Source: Dinochytrium kinnereticum
Lineage: Eukaryota; Chytridiomycota; Chytridiomycetes; Chytridiales; Chytridiaceae
Assembly (NCBI GenBank): GCA_027604005.1
Contig: JADGJT010000251.1
Location: 1 to 34,694, forward strand
Direction of reading: 5' to 3'
Length of the DNA stretch: 34,694 nucleotides
Shown here: one piece after another, positions 22,031 through 33,765 of the stretch
Layout of the letters: each line of letters starts with the position of its first letter
How positions within the stretch are numbered: the stretch's first letter is position 1
Program-made: the position numbers and the translations under genes
Notes under the pieces: model-generated
What the model was told of the DNA's origin: nothing
The model's database searches: none
The model's input: only the letters and a program-made list of their open reading frames with translations

Positions 22031-22711
22031 TTAGACGGCCTTTTCTCCCTCGGGCTCTGAAGCGGATTCCTCTTCCCTAGGATCCTATCAGTCATCTGTC
22101 GACAGGGCAATTTCCTCACCATGCCGCCGCCACCTTCCGTTTTGCACTAGGCTTGGATGCTTTCTTTTTAATTCCTAGAATGATTGATGTAAACAACCAG
22201 CAACTGTAAAATAATTATAATAATAATAATGATAATATACCCTTGCTTATTGTATCCTTCACATTTTCTAACACTTTGGCGTGGTCCTCCGTGAACTTCG
22301 TGTCATTAAACCGGATCTTTTGTGTTTTTGGTTCCTGCATCCCTTTTTCGATTTTCTCCTTTACCGCCTCGGTCTTCCTTTTTTTCCGCTCGGGTTCTTT
22401 TTCCAGGAACTCTGCAAGCCTGTGGTCCATTTAGAGAATTCTGATTATAGCTCGACGTACTTTTTCGCATCGTTCACCGTTTTCAGTCGGCGTCCCGACA
22501 GGTCCCTGCACGCCTCAAAGTTTGTGGTTTTCTTCGAGGCCATCTTGCCTCCCTGAGCCCTAAGCATCGACCCGAAGCCACCCTTGCCTCCCCTGAGGCG
22601 CAGGGGCTCATGAAGGTCCTCCTCTTCGCAGTTGCCCGTCGTCTCAATTGCAGCTTCCTTCGAGTCCATCCTGTTGTACAACGTATTGAACAAAAATTCG
22701 GAGGCCATCAT
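22031..22711 (-). CDS. SDE2: SDE2, ubiquitin-fold splicing / genome-stability factor
   Basis: SDE2 proteins are made with an N-terminal ubiquitin-like fold that is cut after Gly-Gly; the released C-terminal part joins the spliceosome for selected introns and supports replication-stress responses. Exons 22711-22461, 22419-22241, 22174-22120 and 22076-22031 total 531 nt or 176 residues. The processing site [19 protein letters not shown] is intact, followed by [17 protein letters not shown] and the helical Sde2 region. The tail is basic then acidic ([14 protein letters not shown]). Only about 42 residues precede the Gly-Gly, so the first strands of the ubiquitin fold appear to be missing from this model. 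The ATG used overlaps the clathrin ATG on the other strand. A more upstream exon within the clathrin 5' region, or a start at Met-14 (about 22671), are alternatives. Confidence 0.85.
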
Positions 22712-25700
22712 GGGGGAGTCGCTTCCAATTCGGTTCCAGGAACATGTGCAGGTGTGCAGGCGAATGCGATTGCCGGGATATATGCGGCGCTTGCGCGTTG
22801 CTTGGATGTATCCGCAAGATCGCCTTTTCCAATGGAGGTTGCTGACCGCGCACTTTCTTTTTTCTTCCTCGCCATCAAAGCTGCAAGCGCTGGGTATCAA
22901 TGCCGCAAACATTGGGTTCAATACTCTCACCATGGAGTCCGACAAGTTCATCTGCGTACGCGAGAAGGTCGGGGAGCAGAACCAGGTGGTCATTATCGAC
23001 ATGAATGACCCGCAAAATCTCATCCGACGGCCGATTACCGCGGACTCTGCTATCATGAACCCTGCGACGAAAGTGATCGCTTTGAAAGGTTGATTTATCG
23101 GTTCAGCCTGGAACTAATGATGGGTTCAGCTGGTCGCCAGATTCAGATATTTAATATCGAGATGAAGGCCAAGGTAAAGGCGCATGTAATGGCCGACGAA
23201 ATCGTCTTTTGGAAGTGGATTAGTGTCAACACGATCGCCATTGCGACTGAGAAGACTGTTTACCACTGGTACTCGCTTTTCTCTTAGTTTTTTTTTTGAC
23301 ACCGTGAAGGTCGATGGAGGGCGAATCCCAGCCAGTGAAGCAGTTTGATAGGAACCCTAACTTGGTTGGATCTCAAATCATCAACTACCGCATTGATCCG
23401 GAGGAAAAGTGGCTTCTGTTGATAGGAATTTCTGCGCAGGTTTGGGTAATGCATTGGACTTAGCTAATAGGAAAGAACGGTCGAGTTGCCGGCAACATGC
23501 AATTATACTCAAAGGAGAAGGGTGTGAGCCAGCCTTTAGAGGGTCATGCTGCTGCTTTCGCCGAGTTGAAGCTTGATGGCGCCACTGCAAACACCAAGCT
23601 ATTCTCGTTCGCTGTCCGCACCGCTACGGCTGCAAAGGTATGAGCAGAAGCTTTACTATTCTTAACGGAATATAGTTACATATCGTTGAGATCGATCACA
23701 AGGAAGGCCAGCCAGTTTTCCAGAAAAAGGCTGTGGATGTGTTTTTCCCTCCCGAGGCGGTGAATGACTTCCCTGTTGCTATGCAAATTAGCAAGAAGTA
23801 CAATATCATCTTCCTCGTTACGAAGTATGGATTTATTCACCTTTACGATTTGGAAAGCGGAACCTGCATCTTCATGAACCGTATCAGTGGTGACACTATT
23901 TTCGTTACTGCCGAACTGGAGAGCACTAGCGGTCTGATTGGGGTTAACAGGAAGGGACAGGTAGATAGATTTGTGTCTGAGACGAATTCATTAAAATACC
24001 CAGGTTCTATCGGTGTCAGTTGAGGAGGAAACGATTGTTCCTTACATTCTTGGAACACTGAACAACATGGATCTGGCTCTTCGTTTGGCTCTTCGAAACA
24101 GTCTTCCTGGAGCCGATAACTTAATTATTGAGCGTTTCAATGCATACTTACAAACCGGAAATTTCTCGGAAGCCGCCAAAACCGCGGCTCTTTCCCCCAG
24201 GGTATACACATTAGATTAAAAGGCATCTAATGGTTTTTAGGGAATTTTGAGAACCCCTGCCACTATTGAGCGTTTCAAGGTCGCCCCTGTGCCAGCGGGT
24301 CAACTTTCTCCCATCTTACAGTACTTTGGAATCTTGCTTGAGAAGGGCGAGTTGAATAAGTTTGAGAGTATTGAGCTTGCTCGGCCCGTGCTGCAGCAAG
24401 GGCGGAAGCAACTTTTGGAGAAATGGCTTAAGGAGGATAAGGTGATATTATCTAGATCTTACATGTTAAGTGCTTACGGACCATTAGCTCGAATGCAGCG
24501 AGGAGCTCGGAGATATTGTAAAGCAGGTAGACCAAACATTGGCCTTGTCTGTGTACCTGCGAGCCAATATCCCCAACAAGGTAAGCTCTATTGCTATTTT
24601 TTATGTTATCCTTATAATTGTAGGTTATTGCTTGCTTTGCAGAGACCGGCCAATACAACAAAATCATCCTTTACGCTAAGAAGGTCGGATACCAGCCGGA
24701 CTATACATATCTTCTTCAGTTTATCATGAGGCTGGATCCCGAAAAGGGAACAGAATTCGCGACTCTTCTTATTCAGGACGAATCTGGGCCTCTTGTGAAC
24801 GTGGAGCAGATTGTTGACGTGTTTGCCTCTTTGAACATGGTCCAGCAGGCTACCTCCTTCTTGTTGGATGCGTTGAAGGAGAACAAACCAGAGCATGGGG
24901 CTTTGCAGACTCGTTTGCTGGAAATGAACCTTTTGCATGCTCCTCAGGTTGCAGATGCTATTCTTGGGAATCAGATGTTCTCCAACTATGACAGGGCTTA
25001 TATTGCAACTCTGTGCGAGAAGGCCGGTCTTTATCAAAGGGTATTGTGGTTGCTTCTCATGCTTTTCTAAAAATTTTAAGGCTCTTGAGCATTACACTGA
25101 TATCTATGATATCAAGCGTACCATTGTTCACACTCAGCTTTTGTCTCCTGAAGTAAGATATAATTTGCGAAGACTTAGATATTAACTTTCATAAAAGTGG
25201 GTTATCAACTTTTTCGGCAAGCTTTCAATCGACCAAAGCATTGAATGCTTAAAGGAGATGCTCACCAACAACATTCGTCAGAACCTTCAGGTTGTGGTTC
25301 AGATTGCCACAAAGTACTCAGATCAAATCGGTGCTTCTCACCTGATTAATCTCTTCGAATCTTTTAAAAGCAACGAAGGTATACCGTATATTGCTAAGTT
25401 GAGTTTATAATTAAAATTTGGACAGGTCTTTACTATTACCTTGGCTCCGTTGTAAACTTGAGCCAGGACCCTGAAGTTCACTTTAGGTATATCCAGGCCG
25501 CTTGCCGCACGGGTCAAATGAAGGAAGTAGAGAGAATTTGTAGGGAGAGTAACTTCTACGAGCCTGAGAAAGTGAAGACGTTCCTGAAGGTAGTAATATC
25601 TTAAAAAACGTAACATACTTAACTCTCTGAAGGAGGCGAAGTTAAGCGACCAGCTCCCGCTCATTATTGTCTGCGACCGCTTTGACTTTGTTCATGACCT

Positions 25701-28700
25701 GGTTTTGTACCTGTATCAGCAGAACCTTTATAAGTACATTGAGATTTATGTTCAAAAGGTGAATCCCGCCCGTACTCCCAAGGTTGTGGGTGCCCTCTTA
25801 GATGTCGACTGTGACGAGTCAATCATTAAGAATCTCCTATTCTCTGTTCGTGGCGCTGTCCCTGTCGACGAGCTTGTCGCCGAAGCCGAGAAGAGGAACC
25901 GTCTAAAGCTCTTGCTGGCTTGGTTGGAGTCAAAGGTGAAGGAAGGATCTACTGACCCACATGTCTTCAATGCTGTGGCAAAGATCTACATTGACACCAA
26001 CACGAACCCAGAGTACTTCCTAAAGGAAAATAAGGTAACCTATTTCATTCGAACGGCTATTGTTAATTACTCGCACAGTTTTACGATGCTCTCACAGTCG
26101 GAAAGTACTGTGAGAAACGTGATCCTTACCTGGCGTACATCGCTTATGAAAGGGGTCAATGCGACAAGGAGCTTATTGACATCACCAATGAAAACTCGAT
26201 GTTTAAGCACCAGTCTCGTTATCTTGTGAAGAGGCGCGACCCAGATCTGTGGGCTTTTGCTCTGCGCCTCGACAATGCCTACCGCCGTTCCCTGATCGAC
26301 CAGGTAATCAAAATACTTTTGGAAATTTCTAAGTCCTTCAGGTTGTTGCCACCGCTTTGCCCGAGACCCAGGACCCTGAGGATGTTTCGATCACTGTGAA
26401 GGCGTTTATGGCCGCTGACCTCCCTAACGAACTTATTGAGCTTCTTGAGAAGCTTGTTCTGGAGGGATCTGCTTTCTCTGACAACCGAAACCTTCAGAAT
26501 CTCCTTATTCTGACGGCTATTAAGGTACTATTCTTGTGTTTGTTTGTTTCTTTCTTCGCATGTTTTGTGTTTTTATCTAATTTTGGTTACAAAGGCCGAT
26601 AAAACGAGGGTGATGGATTACATTACAAAGTTGGAAAACTTTGACGCGCCGGACATTGCCAACATTGCGGTCGGAAGCGAGCTCTATGAGGAAGCTTTCA
26701 CTATCTACAAGAAATACGATCAGCATGTTAACGCTGTCACTGTTTTGATTTCGAACATTGGGAATATTGACAGAGCGTATGAGTACGCTGAGCGCGTTGA
26801 TGAATCCGAGGTCTGGAGTAAACTTGCGAAAGCCCAGCTAGACATTCTTCGTGTGAAGGACGCTATCGGTAAATAGTTACTCTCTCCTCGTCCTTTCTAA
26901 CGATTCTTAAAAGATTCTTACATCAAGGCCTCTGATTCCTCGAACTACAAGGAGGTTACAGAAACTGCGGCTTCGGCAGGCGCTTTCGATGACCTCGTAC
27001 GTTTTCTTCAGATGGCTCGTAAGACTGTCCGCGAGCCTGCGGTCGAAAGTGAGCTGCTTTTCGCCTTTGCCAAAACTGGCCGCCTGGCCGATCTGGAGGA
27101 GTTTATCATGAGCCCTAACATTGCTCAGGTAAGAAGAGGGAAAGCTTAATAAGACAGAGATTGTACTTAGCCTAAATGCTATCTTTCATAGATTGGCGAT
27201 GTTGGTGAGCGGTGTTTCAAGGAAAAGATGTACGAGGCCGCCAAGTTACTTTTTACCAGTGTTTCGAACTGGGCCCGTTTGGCCTCGACTTTGGTTTACT
27301 TGAATGAATACCAGGCTGCTGTGGACTGCGCAAGAAAGGCGAACTCTACTAAGTATGAACAATGTCTTTCCAGCCAGAAGGAATGCTAACAGCCCATTTA
27401 TTTGTCAGGGTGTGGAAGGAGGTCAACGCTGCCTGTATCGATAATGGCGAGTTCCGTCTTGCGCAAATCTGTGCTCTGCATTTGATTATCCATGCCGAGG
27501 AACTTGAGGTTAGAGCAATTTATTTGTGAACTTCATAATTTATTTTCTTTCAGGAACTCGTAAGGACATATGAGAAGAGCGGCCACTTCGATGAGCTCAT
27601 TCAGCTGATTGAGGCCGGCTTGGGGCTTGAGAGGGCTCACATGGGAATGTTCACGGAGTTGGCCATTCTTTACTCAAAGTATCGGCCCGATCGTCTGATG
27701 GAGCACTTGCGCTTGTTCTGGCAGCGAATTAACATCCCAAAAGTTATCCGAGCTTGTGAGGTTGCACACCTCTGGTCGGAGCTCGTGTTCCTCTACACCC
27801 ACTACGATGAGTTCGATAATGCTGCCTTAACCATAATGGGTAACTCTTCGGACGCTTGGGAACACTCGTCCTTCAAGGACATCATTGTTAAGGTTGCCAA
27901 CCTGGAAATCTACTACAAGGTTTGGAACATCCGCACGTTTGTACACTCTATACTAATTTACCGGCAGAGTTTGAGGTTCTACCTAGAGGAGCACCCGATG
28001 CTGATTAACGATCTTTTGGTTGTCTTGACGCCAAGGATTGACCATACCCGCGTTGTGCAGATGTTCCAAAAGACAAACAACCTTCCGCTGATTAAGCCGT
28101 ACCTTATCGCTGTTCAACAGGTGAATTTCGATCTCATTCGAGCTAGTCTAATTCATATTCGAAGGCGAACAATGTGGCAGTCAACACGGCATACAATGAT
28201 CTCTTGATTGAAGAGGAGGACTACAAGTCGCTTCGTGACTCTGTCGACCACTTTGATAACTTTGACTTGCTAGCTTTGGCTGTCAGGCTTGAGAAGCATG
28301 AGCTGTTGGAGTTCAGGAGAATTGCTGCACATATTTACAAGGTTAGAAGATCTCGCACCTCATGATTCCTACTTCGTGATATCCAGCTTATATGTTTTGA
28401 TTTGCCGTTTACAGAAGAACAAGCGTTGGAAGCAGTCTATTGCTTTGTCCAAGAAAGACAAGCTGTACAAGGATGCTATGGAGACAGCAGCTGAGTCTCG
28501 TGACGCGGAATCTGCGGAAGAGCTCTTGCAGTACTTCATCGATTCTGGACGGAAAGACTGCTTTGCGGCTTGTCTCTTCACATGCTATGACCTCCTTCGG
28601 CCTGATGTAGTCATTGAGGTTGCGTGGAGGAATGGGCTCATGGATTTCGCCATGCCCTATGTCATTCAGACTGCCCGAGAGTACTTGACGAAGGTGGGTA

Positions 28701-29070
28701 TCCCATTCTTGTTTTCCCTCCATCTCTTAAATTCTGACATGTTTCTCCGTCAGGTCGATGCCTTGGAGAAGGCCAACGCCGAGCGAAGCCAGAAGGAGGT
28801 TGAAAAGGAGAAGCAAGGTATTTTCACAGTTATTTTTTATGGTATTGGCTAATGTGATTTTTTTTTTTGTTTTTTGTTGTAGAAACTCCCATTATCGCGC
28901 CAAATGGTCTTGGCAACCCACTGATGATCACATACGGAGGAGCCATGGGTGGGATGGTACCGAATATGGGAGCACAGATGGCACCTGTGGGCGTAATGGG
29001 AGGGATGGGTATGGCCCCCAACTCCCCTGCGGCGGGTTACGGAGCATTCAATGGTGGCGGCCTCTACTAA
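22710..29070 (+). CDS. CHC1: Clathrin heavy chain
   Basis: Forms the triskelion leg of clathrin coats in endocytosis and trans-Golgi sorting. The first exon [14 protein letters not shown] joins across a 129-bp intron (22752-22880) to [20 protein letters not shown], the terminal beta-propeller start. The whole protein follows animal and yeast clathrin almost block by block. It includes the propeller ([35 protein letters not shown]), the ankle and leg repeats ([91 protein letters not shown]), and the trimerisation hub ([20 protein letters not shown]). The C-terminus is a Gly/Met/Pro-rich tail (about 28.9-29.07 kb). Roughly 25 short introns are present. Length is close to the usual ~1,675 residues. 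No breaks were seen. Confidence 0.98.
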
Positions 29071-29139
29071 GGCGTCTGGGCTTCTCCAGATCTTTTGATC
29101 AAATGTTTTTTTTTAATAGCAACTTCGTATGGTATCCCC

Positions 29140-29529
29140 TCATTTGCGATCCGCTGCCTGGTTGAAGACATTGATGATGACCATGCTCGAGTCAATGAAG
29201 CGATCCACGCAGTTCTTGATGCATGCTGCAAGATATCGTTAGCAGTCGTTTAAGGGGAAAAAAAAGAGCGCCTGCTTCATACTCACTTTCGTCGGACCTG
29301 TCTAGGCCAGGCTTGACCTTGCTGCTTGCAATGCACTTGTCCCAGCAGATGTCTGCGTAGGTGTGGACCTGCTGCTGGAAGTTGGCCCGCTGCTGCTCGG
29401 CGGCCACGAACGACGCCATCTCTACACGATGGGGGCAGGTTAGGCGTCAGTTAACGTGCGTTGAAACGGTCGATGCGATCCCCAACCAACCAACCAACCT
29501 TTCTTCTCGCTGTCAGTGAGCTGGTCCAT
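29140..29529 (-). CDS. TIM8: Tim8-type small Tim chaperone
   Basis: An intermembrane-space chaperone that, with Tim13, carries hydrophobic precursors to the inner membrane translocase. Three exons, 29529-29499, 29421-29287 and 29225-29140, give 252 nt or 83 residues, the usual size. Twin CX3C motifs, CWDKC and CIKNC, are present, with FQQQVHTYADICWDKC and NCVDRFIDSSMVIINVFNQ matching Tim8 rather than Tim9, 10 or 13. It has no presequence, as expected for MIA40-dependent import. The gene is convergent with clathrin (69 bp) and divergent from AMP deaminase, with 47 bp between ATGs. Confidence 0.93.
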
Positions 29530-29576
29530 CGTTCTGGGTTGAGGTGGTGGGAACTGGACAAATTTCAGCTTGAAAA
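29530..29576. promoter_or_regulatory. 47-bp bidirectional promoter between TIM8 and AMP deaminase
   Basis: The shortest clean divergent gap in the window: just 47 bp between two start codons. It holds a GGTGGTGG-type purine run and no TATA-like box. Both 5' UTRs must be extremely short or overlap. Positional inference. Confidence 0.45.
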
Positions 29577-32500
29577 ATGCAGAACGACAATCCGTCTCCC
29601 CTCGTCAAGGACGGCTCGCTCCAGTCACCGTCGGGCAGCCTCGCCGACCTCCCCGCGGGCTCTCCGGCGCCGCTGCGTCGAGGGTACTACAAGGGCAACA
29701 AGTCTGAGGGATCCACGTACTGGGCGAACAAGATCAACAAGTCGCCGCTCAACCCGACGATTGTGAACGCCAACGAGGAGATCATCCGCTCGCTGGCCAA
29801 CGCAAACATCTCGGGGCGGTCTTCGGTCTCTGGGGAGGAAAACCTCGCGAGTCTCGCCGACGTGGGGAGGTATCCGTCGCTGAGTTTAGCTGAGCGCATG
29901 GCTTCCGTCACTGGAACGGCTGTGACGTCCGAGAGTGTGGCGGCATTCTCACCCTCTGGTAGGTTTCAGGCTTGCATCAGCGGCAGTGAATAAATAATGT
30001 CTAAACGCTGTTAGTCGAGGACGACACTTCGGATGAGCTCTCGTCCGAGCTGAAGAAGATCTTTGAGGTCATGCAGCGCTGCTTAGAGCTTCGTACAAAG
30101 TACATGCAGGTAGGCCCCCTAATCAATCGTTAACCCAAAGCCTTAATCAATAAAAATTGTGTCGGCGCCACCTCTCACAGGCAAGCTACCAATGCCCTGG
30201 AGATAACCCCAAGGATGAGGATGACTGGCGTATTTACCCACGGCCTCCTCGACCCGCGTATAATCCTGGAAGCAATGCCGTGCCTGCCGTGCCTGAGGAG
30301 CCCGAAACATTTGACTTTGCTTCATGCGAGATTCCAAAAGCTCATCAGGTTCAGCTTTACGTGTTTTCTTCTTTGATTGCTTATTCTTCATCATTATAGT
30401 ATTCTTACAAGTTGGGTCCGAACGGAACATACTTGGTGTACCCAAACAGTACGTTTTTATTTATTCTGTAGTAGGAGCCCTTGACTGACTCTTTCCCGCG
30501 TAGAAGACAGTGACGAGGCGCTTTACCCATTTCCATCCATTGCAGAGTATTTTCGCGACCAGGACTTTATTCTTAGCACCATATCGGATGGCCCTATTAA
30601 AAGTTTCGCTTTCCGCCGTTTGAGATACCTCGAGAGCAAATTCCAGATGTACACACTCCTGAACGAGTATCAGGAGATCGCAGAGGCTAAGGTTATTTTC
30701 CTTTCTTTGTTGAAGCATAGTTAACGCGTTTATGAAAGAGGGTGCCGCACAGAGACTTTTACAATGTGCGAAAAGTGGACACCCACGTTCACCATTCGTC
30801 TTGCATGAACCAGAAGCATTTGCTTCGTTTCATCAAGGCAAAGTTGAAGAAGAGTCCGGATGAGGTCGTCATCTTCCGTGACGGCAAGGAGTTGACACTG
30901 CAGGAGGTGTTTGAAAGTTTGAACCTTACTGCTTACGATCTCAGTATCGATACTCTCGACATGCATGTAAATATCAGTTTTCCTTCTAAAGATTACTGAC
31001 TCTCTTCTTTGCAGGCCCACAAAGATTCCTTCCACCGATTTGATAAATTCAATTTGAAGTACAACCCCGTAGGGGAGTCTCGTTTGCGTGAAATCTTCCT
31101 GAAGACGGATAACAAGATTGATGGACGCTACCTTGCTGATCTGACGAAAGGTGATTTCCTTCTTCAACTTTCTATCTTCAATTGCTATTCCCTAACACGT
31201 AGATTTCAGAGGTGGCCAGTGATCTTGAAGCCAGCAAGTACCAAATGGCCGAGTATCGTATTTCTATTTACGGAAGGTGCAAGTTCATTTTTTCTCCGGT
31301 GCTTATTAGACTTTAGGAGTAAGGCTGAGTGGGATAAGCTTGCTCGCTGGGTTATCAATAATAGCCTTTTTTCTCACAATGTGCGCTGGCTCATTCAAGT
31401 ACCTCGTCTGTACAATGTTTACAAGGAGCAGAAGCTTGCACATAGTTTTGAGGATATCATCAGAAGTGAGCTAGTGTATTTTTCTAACTATGCTGATTTC
31501 AATTCCTAGACATATTTGAGCCCTTGTTTGAAGTTACTAAAGACCCTTCATCTCATCCGGAGCTGCATGTCTTCCTTCAGAGGGTCATTGGTTTTGACAG
31601 TGTGGACGATGAGGTGAGAATATTGCTTAAAGGAAGATTGTCTTACTATCTACTATAGAGTAAACCTGAGCGAAGGACTCATAAAAAGTGTGCTGTCTTT
31701 TTTTCCCCCACATGAAAATATTAAATTATCAATTATGAAGGTTCCCGAGGCCGAGCGAGTGGACCCTTAATACCAACCCGCCATACACCTACTACCTCTA
31801 CTATATGTACTCTAACTTATGTACCCTCAATGGCTGGAGAAAGGAGCGCAAATTCAGTACGTAACGGTCGCCATATTTACGGCTAACCCATCTCTTAAGA
31901 TACCTTCGTCTTGCGACCCCACTCCGGCGAAGCCGGTGACACTGATCATTTAACAGCCGCGTTCGTGACTTCACACAGCATTAGTCACGGTATTCTCTTG
32001 CGTAAAGTCCCAGCTTTGCAATATCTGTGAGTAAAACCAGCTCTTAAAACTTTCTTAATATCAATGTATAGGTTCTACCTCGATCAAATTGGAATCGCTA
32101 TGTCCCCCTTGTCCAACAATGCGCTCTTCCTTGCCTACGAACGTAATCCCTTCTTTACCTTTTTCCAGAGAGGTTTGAATGTCTCCTTATCGACCGACGA
32201 CCCGCTTCAGTTTCATTTCACAAAGGAGCCTCTTATCGAAGAATACAGTGTGGCGGCGCAGGTAATTGCTAGACTTTATATTTTCAGAGACTAAGTTCCA
32301 TCCTCAGATATGGAAACTGTCATCTTCTGACATGTGCGAGATTGCTAGAAATAGTGTTTTGCAAAGTGGTTGGGAGCTTCAGTGTAAGAAGCATTGGCTT
32401 GGAGACTCTTGCTACCTTCCTGGACCGGCTGGAAATGGTTTGTCTTCGTTCAATCCCTGCCTGTGTCTCATTATGATAAATCTCTGCAGCCATACAAAAG

Positions 32501-32998
32501 ACCAACGTGCCCAACATACGACTGGCGTATCGTTACCAGACTCTTATGGAGGAGCGGTACATGGTTTTTGCCTCACTTTGGCAGGGAATTCCGGAGCCTT
32601 TGGAAGTTGAGGATTTGCTGGGTGGCGAGACTGAGACTCGCCTCTCCGTTCCCAATGAAGACGAATCTGTTCAAAAGGCCAAATCGCCCAAGATGGCACC
32701 GACGGCAAACAGAGCTGGTCTTTCGGGGTCTCCCTCGGTCCTGCCCGAGCCGCTGCTCAGCAACTTGATGGGCTCGCCGTTCTCTGACGCCCGTATGACG
32801 ATGCCGTCGCCCCTGCAAAATGTGATCCCGAGCCTTGAGGCCAACGCGCCGTTCCTGGCACTCTGCGCGCCCGCTCTCCCCATGATCCCTGTCGGCAACG
32901 CGGGGTCCCTGGGCAACGCGACGGCGCTCCTTCCGCACATGCACGACAGGCAGAGGCGCAAGTCGGCGGACGTGCCTCACCCCAACTCAAAGCAGTGA
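29577..32998 (+). CDS. AMD1: AMP deaminase
   Basis: Deaminates AMP to IMP in the purine nucleotide cycle, in the cytosol. It is a TIM-barrel metal enzyme of the adenosine/AMP deaminase family. A variable Ser/Gly/Pro-rich N-terminus (about 120 residues) precedes [16 protein letters not shown] and the first metal motif, [20 protein letters not shown]. Further blocks are [46 protein letters not shown] (metal/catalytic His), [16 protein letters not shown], and [20 protein letters not shown] with the catalytic Asp pair. [20 protein letters not shown] closes the barrel. About a dozen short introns are seen; borders at 31.6-31.8 kb were confirmed by frame (KKFPRPSEW). The enzyme core ends near 32.6 kb and is followed by a ~130-residue low-complexity tail with an RRKSAD motif. 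The gene is tandem with ARPC3, 45 bp downstream. Confidence 0.96.
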
Positions 32999-33003
32999 AG
33001 AAT

Positions 33004-33009
33004 AATAAA
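33004..33009 (+). terminator. AATAAA polyadenylation signal of AMP deaminase in the 45-bp gap to ARPC3
   Basis: AATAAA begins 6 nt after the AMP deaminase stop and ends about 34 nt before the ARPC3 ATG. The position parallels that of the CSE1-ATG4 gap, which supports a real signal. It would place the cleavage site close to, or inside, the ARPC3 5' end. Confidence 0.5.
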
Positions 33010-33043
33010 TTAATTATTGATTTTTGGGAGTCGACAATCACCG

Positions 33044-33723
33044 ATGCCTGTGAGTCTGCCGCCGCTGGCGACGACCTGCGCTAACCACCCCGCAGGCCTT
33101 CCACTCAAATTACAACCAAGGCGACTACAGGGCCATCGGAAACACGGCCATCCTCCCCATCAAGTCTAAGCTCAGGGGGCCTGCGCCGCCGCTGACAGGT
33201 ATCTGGAGCAAAGGCTGCGTGAGGCTGCTGACACCACCGCAGATCCCAACGCGGACGACATTGTGGACGAGGCCATCTACTACTTCCGTCCCAACTGCTT
33301 CTTCCGCAACTATGAGATCCAGGGTGGAGCTGACCGAGTCCTGATCTACCTCATCCTCTTCATTCAGGAATGCATCCTCAAGTTGGCGGCAAAGAGCCCC
33401 ACGATTGTTGAGGGCCAGAAGCTTCTCTCCACGCATGCCCTGCAGAACTTTGCTATACCCGGAGAGGCTGGATTCCCGCTCAGCGCCATGTACGAGAAGC
33501 CCGCGACCAGATCGGATTCGGGTAAGGATAGGGGTGAATGGCGTTTGCATGCTAAGATAGATTTCTGTCGCCAGATCTCATGAGGCAGTACTTTGGCCAG
33601 CTCCGTCAGGAGGTTGCCGCGCGGCTCGTTGCCAAGGTGTACGAGGGCGATAAGCTCAGCAAGTGGTGGATGTGCTTCTCCAAGAGGCGGTTCATGGGTA
33701 TCTCTGGCGCGGGGACGCTGTGA
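33044..33723 (+). CDS. ARC18: Arp2/3 complex subunit 3 (ARPC3, p21)
   Basis: A subunit of the seven-part Arp2/3 complex that nucleates branched actin, used in endocytic patches and motility. Four exons, 33044-33049, 33096-33198, 33243-33521 and 33575-33723, sum to 537 nt or 178 residues, the same length as the human protein. The first exon is only ATG CCT. The product reads MPAFHSNYNQGDYRAIGNTA..ILPIKSKLRGPAPP, then DIVDEAIYYFRPNCFFRNYE, ADRVLIYLILFIQECI, FAIPGEAGFPLSAMY, and KLSKWWMCFSKRRFMG. All match ARPC3 in order. It is 42 bp upstream of the Elongin-B-like gene on the same strand. Confidence 0.96.
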
Positions 33724-33765
33724 GGGCCGTCACCAACTTTGTATTACAGCCTACAGTATATAAAG

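Noticed and set aside
21730..22060. Overlapping ORFs of 70-90 codons in the Rotatin/SDE2 gap
   Set aside because: No similarity, no conserved start context, and they overlap the real 3' exons of both genes.
22205..22240. AT-rich (TAA)n-like microsatellite
   Set aside because: It is short and inside an SDE2 intron; nothing beyond normal intron composition.
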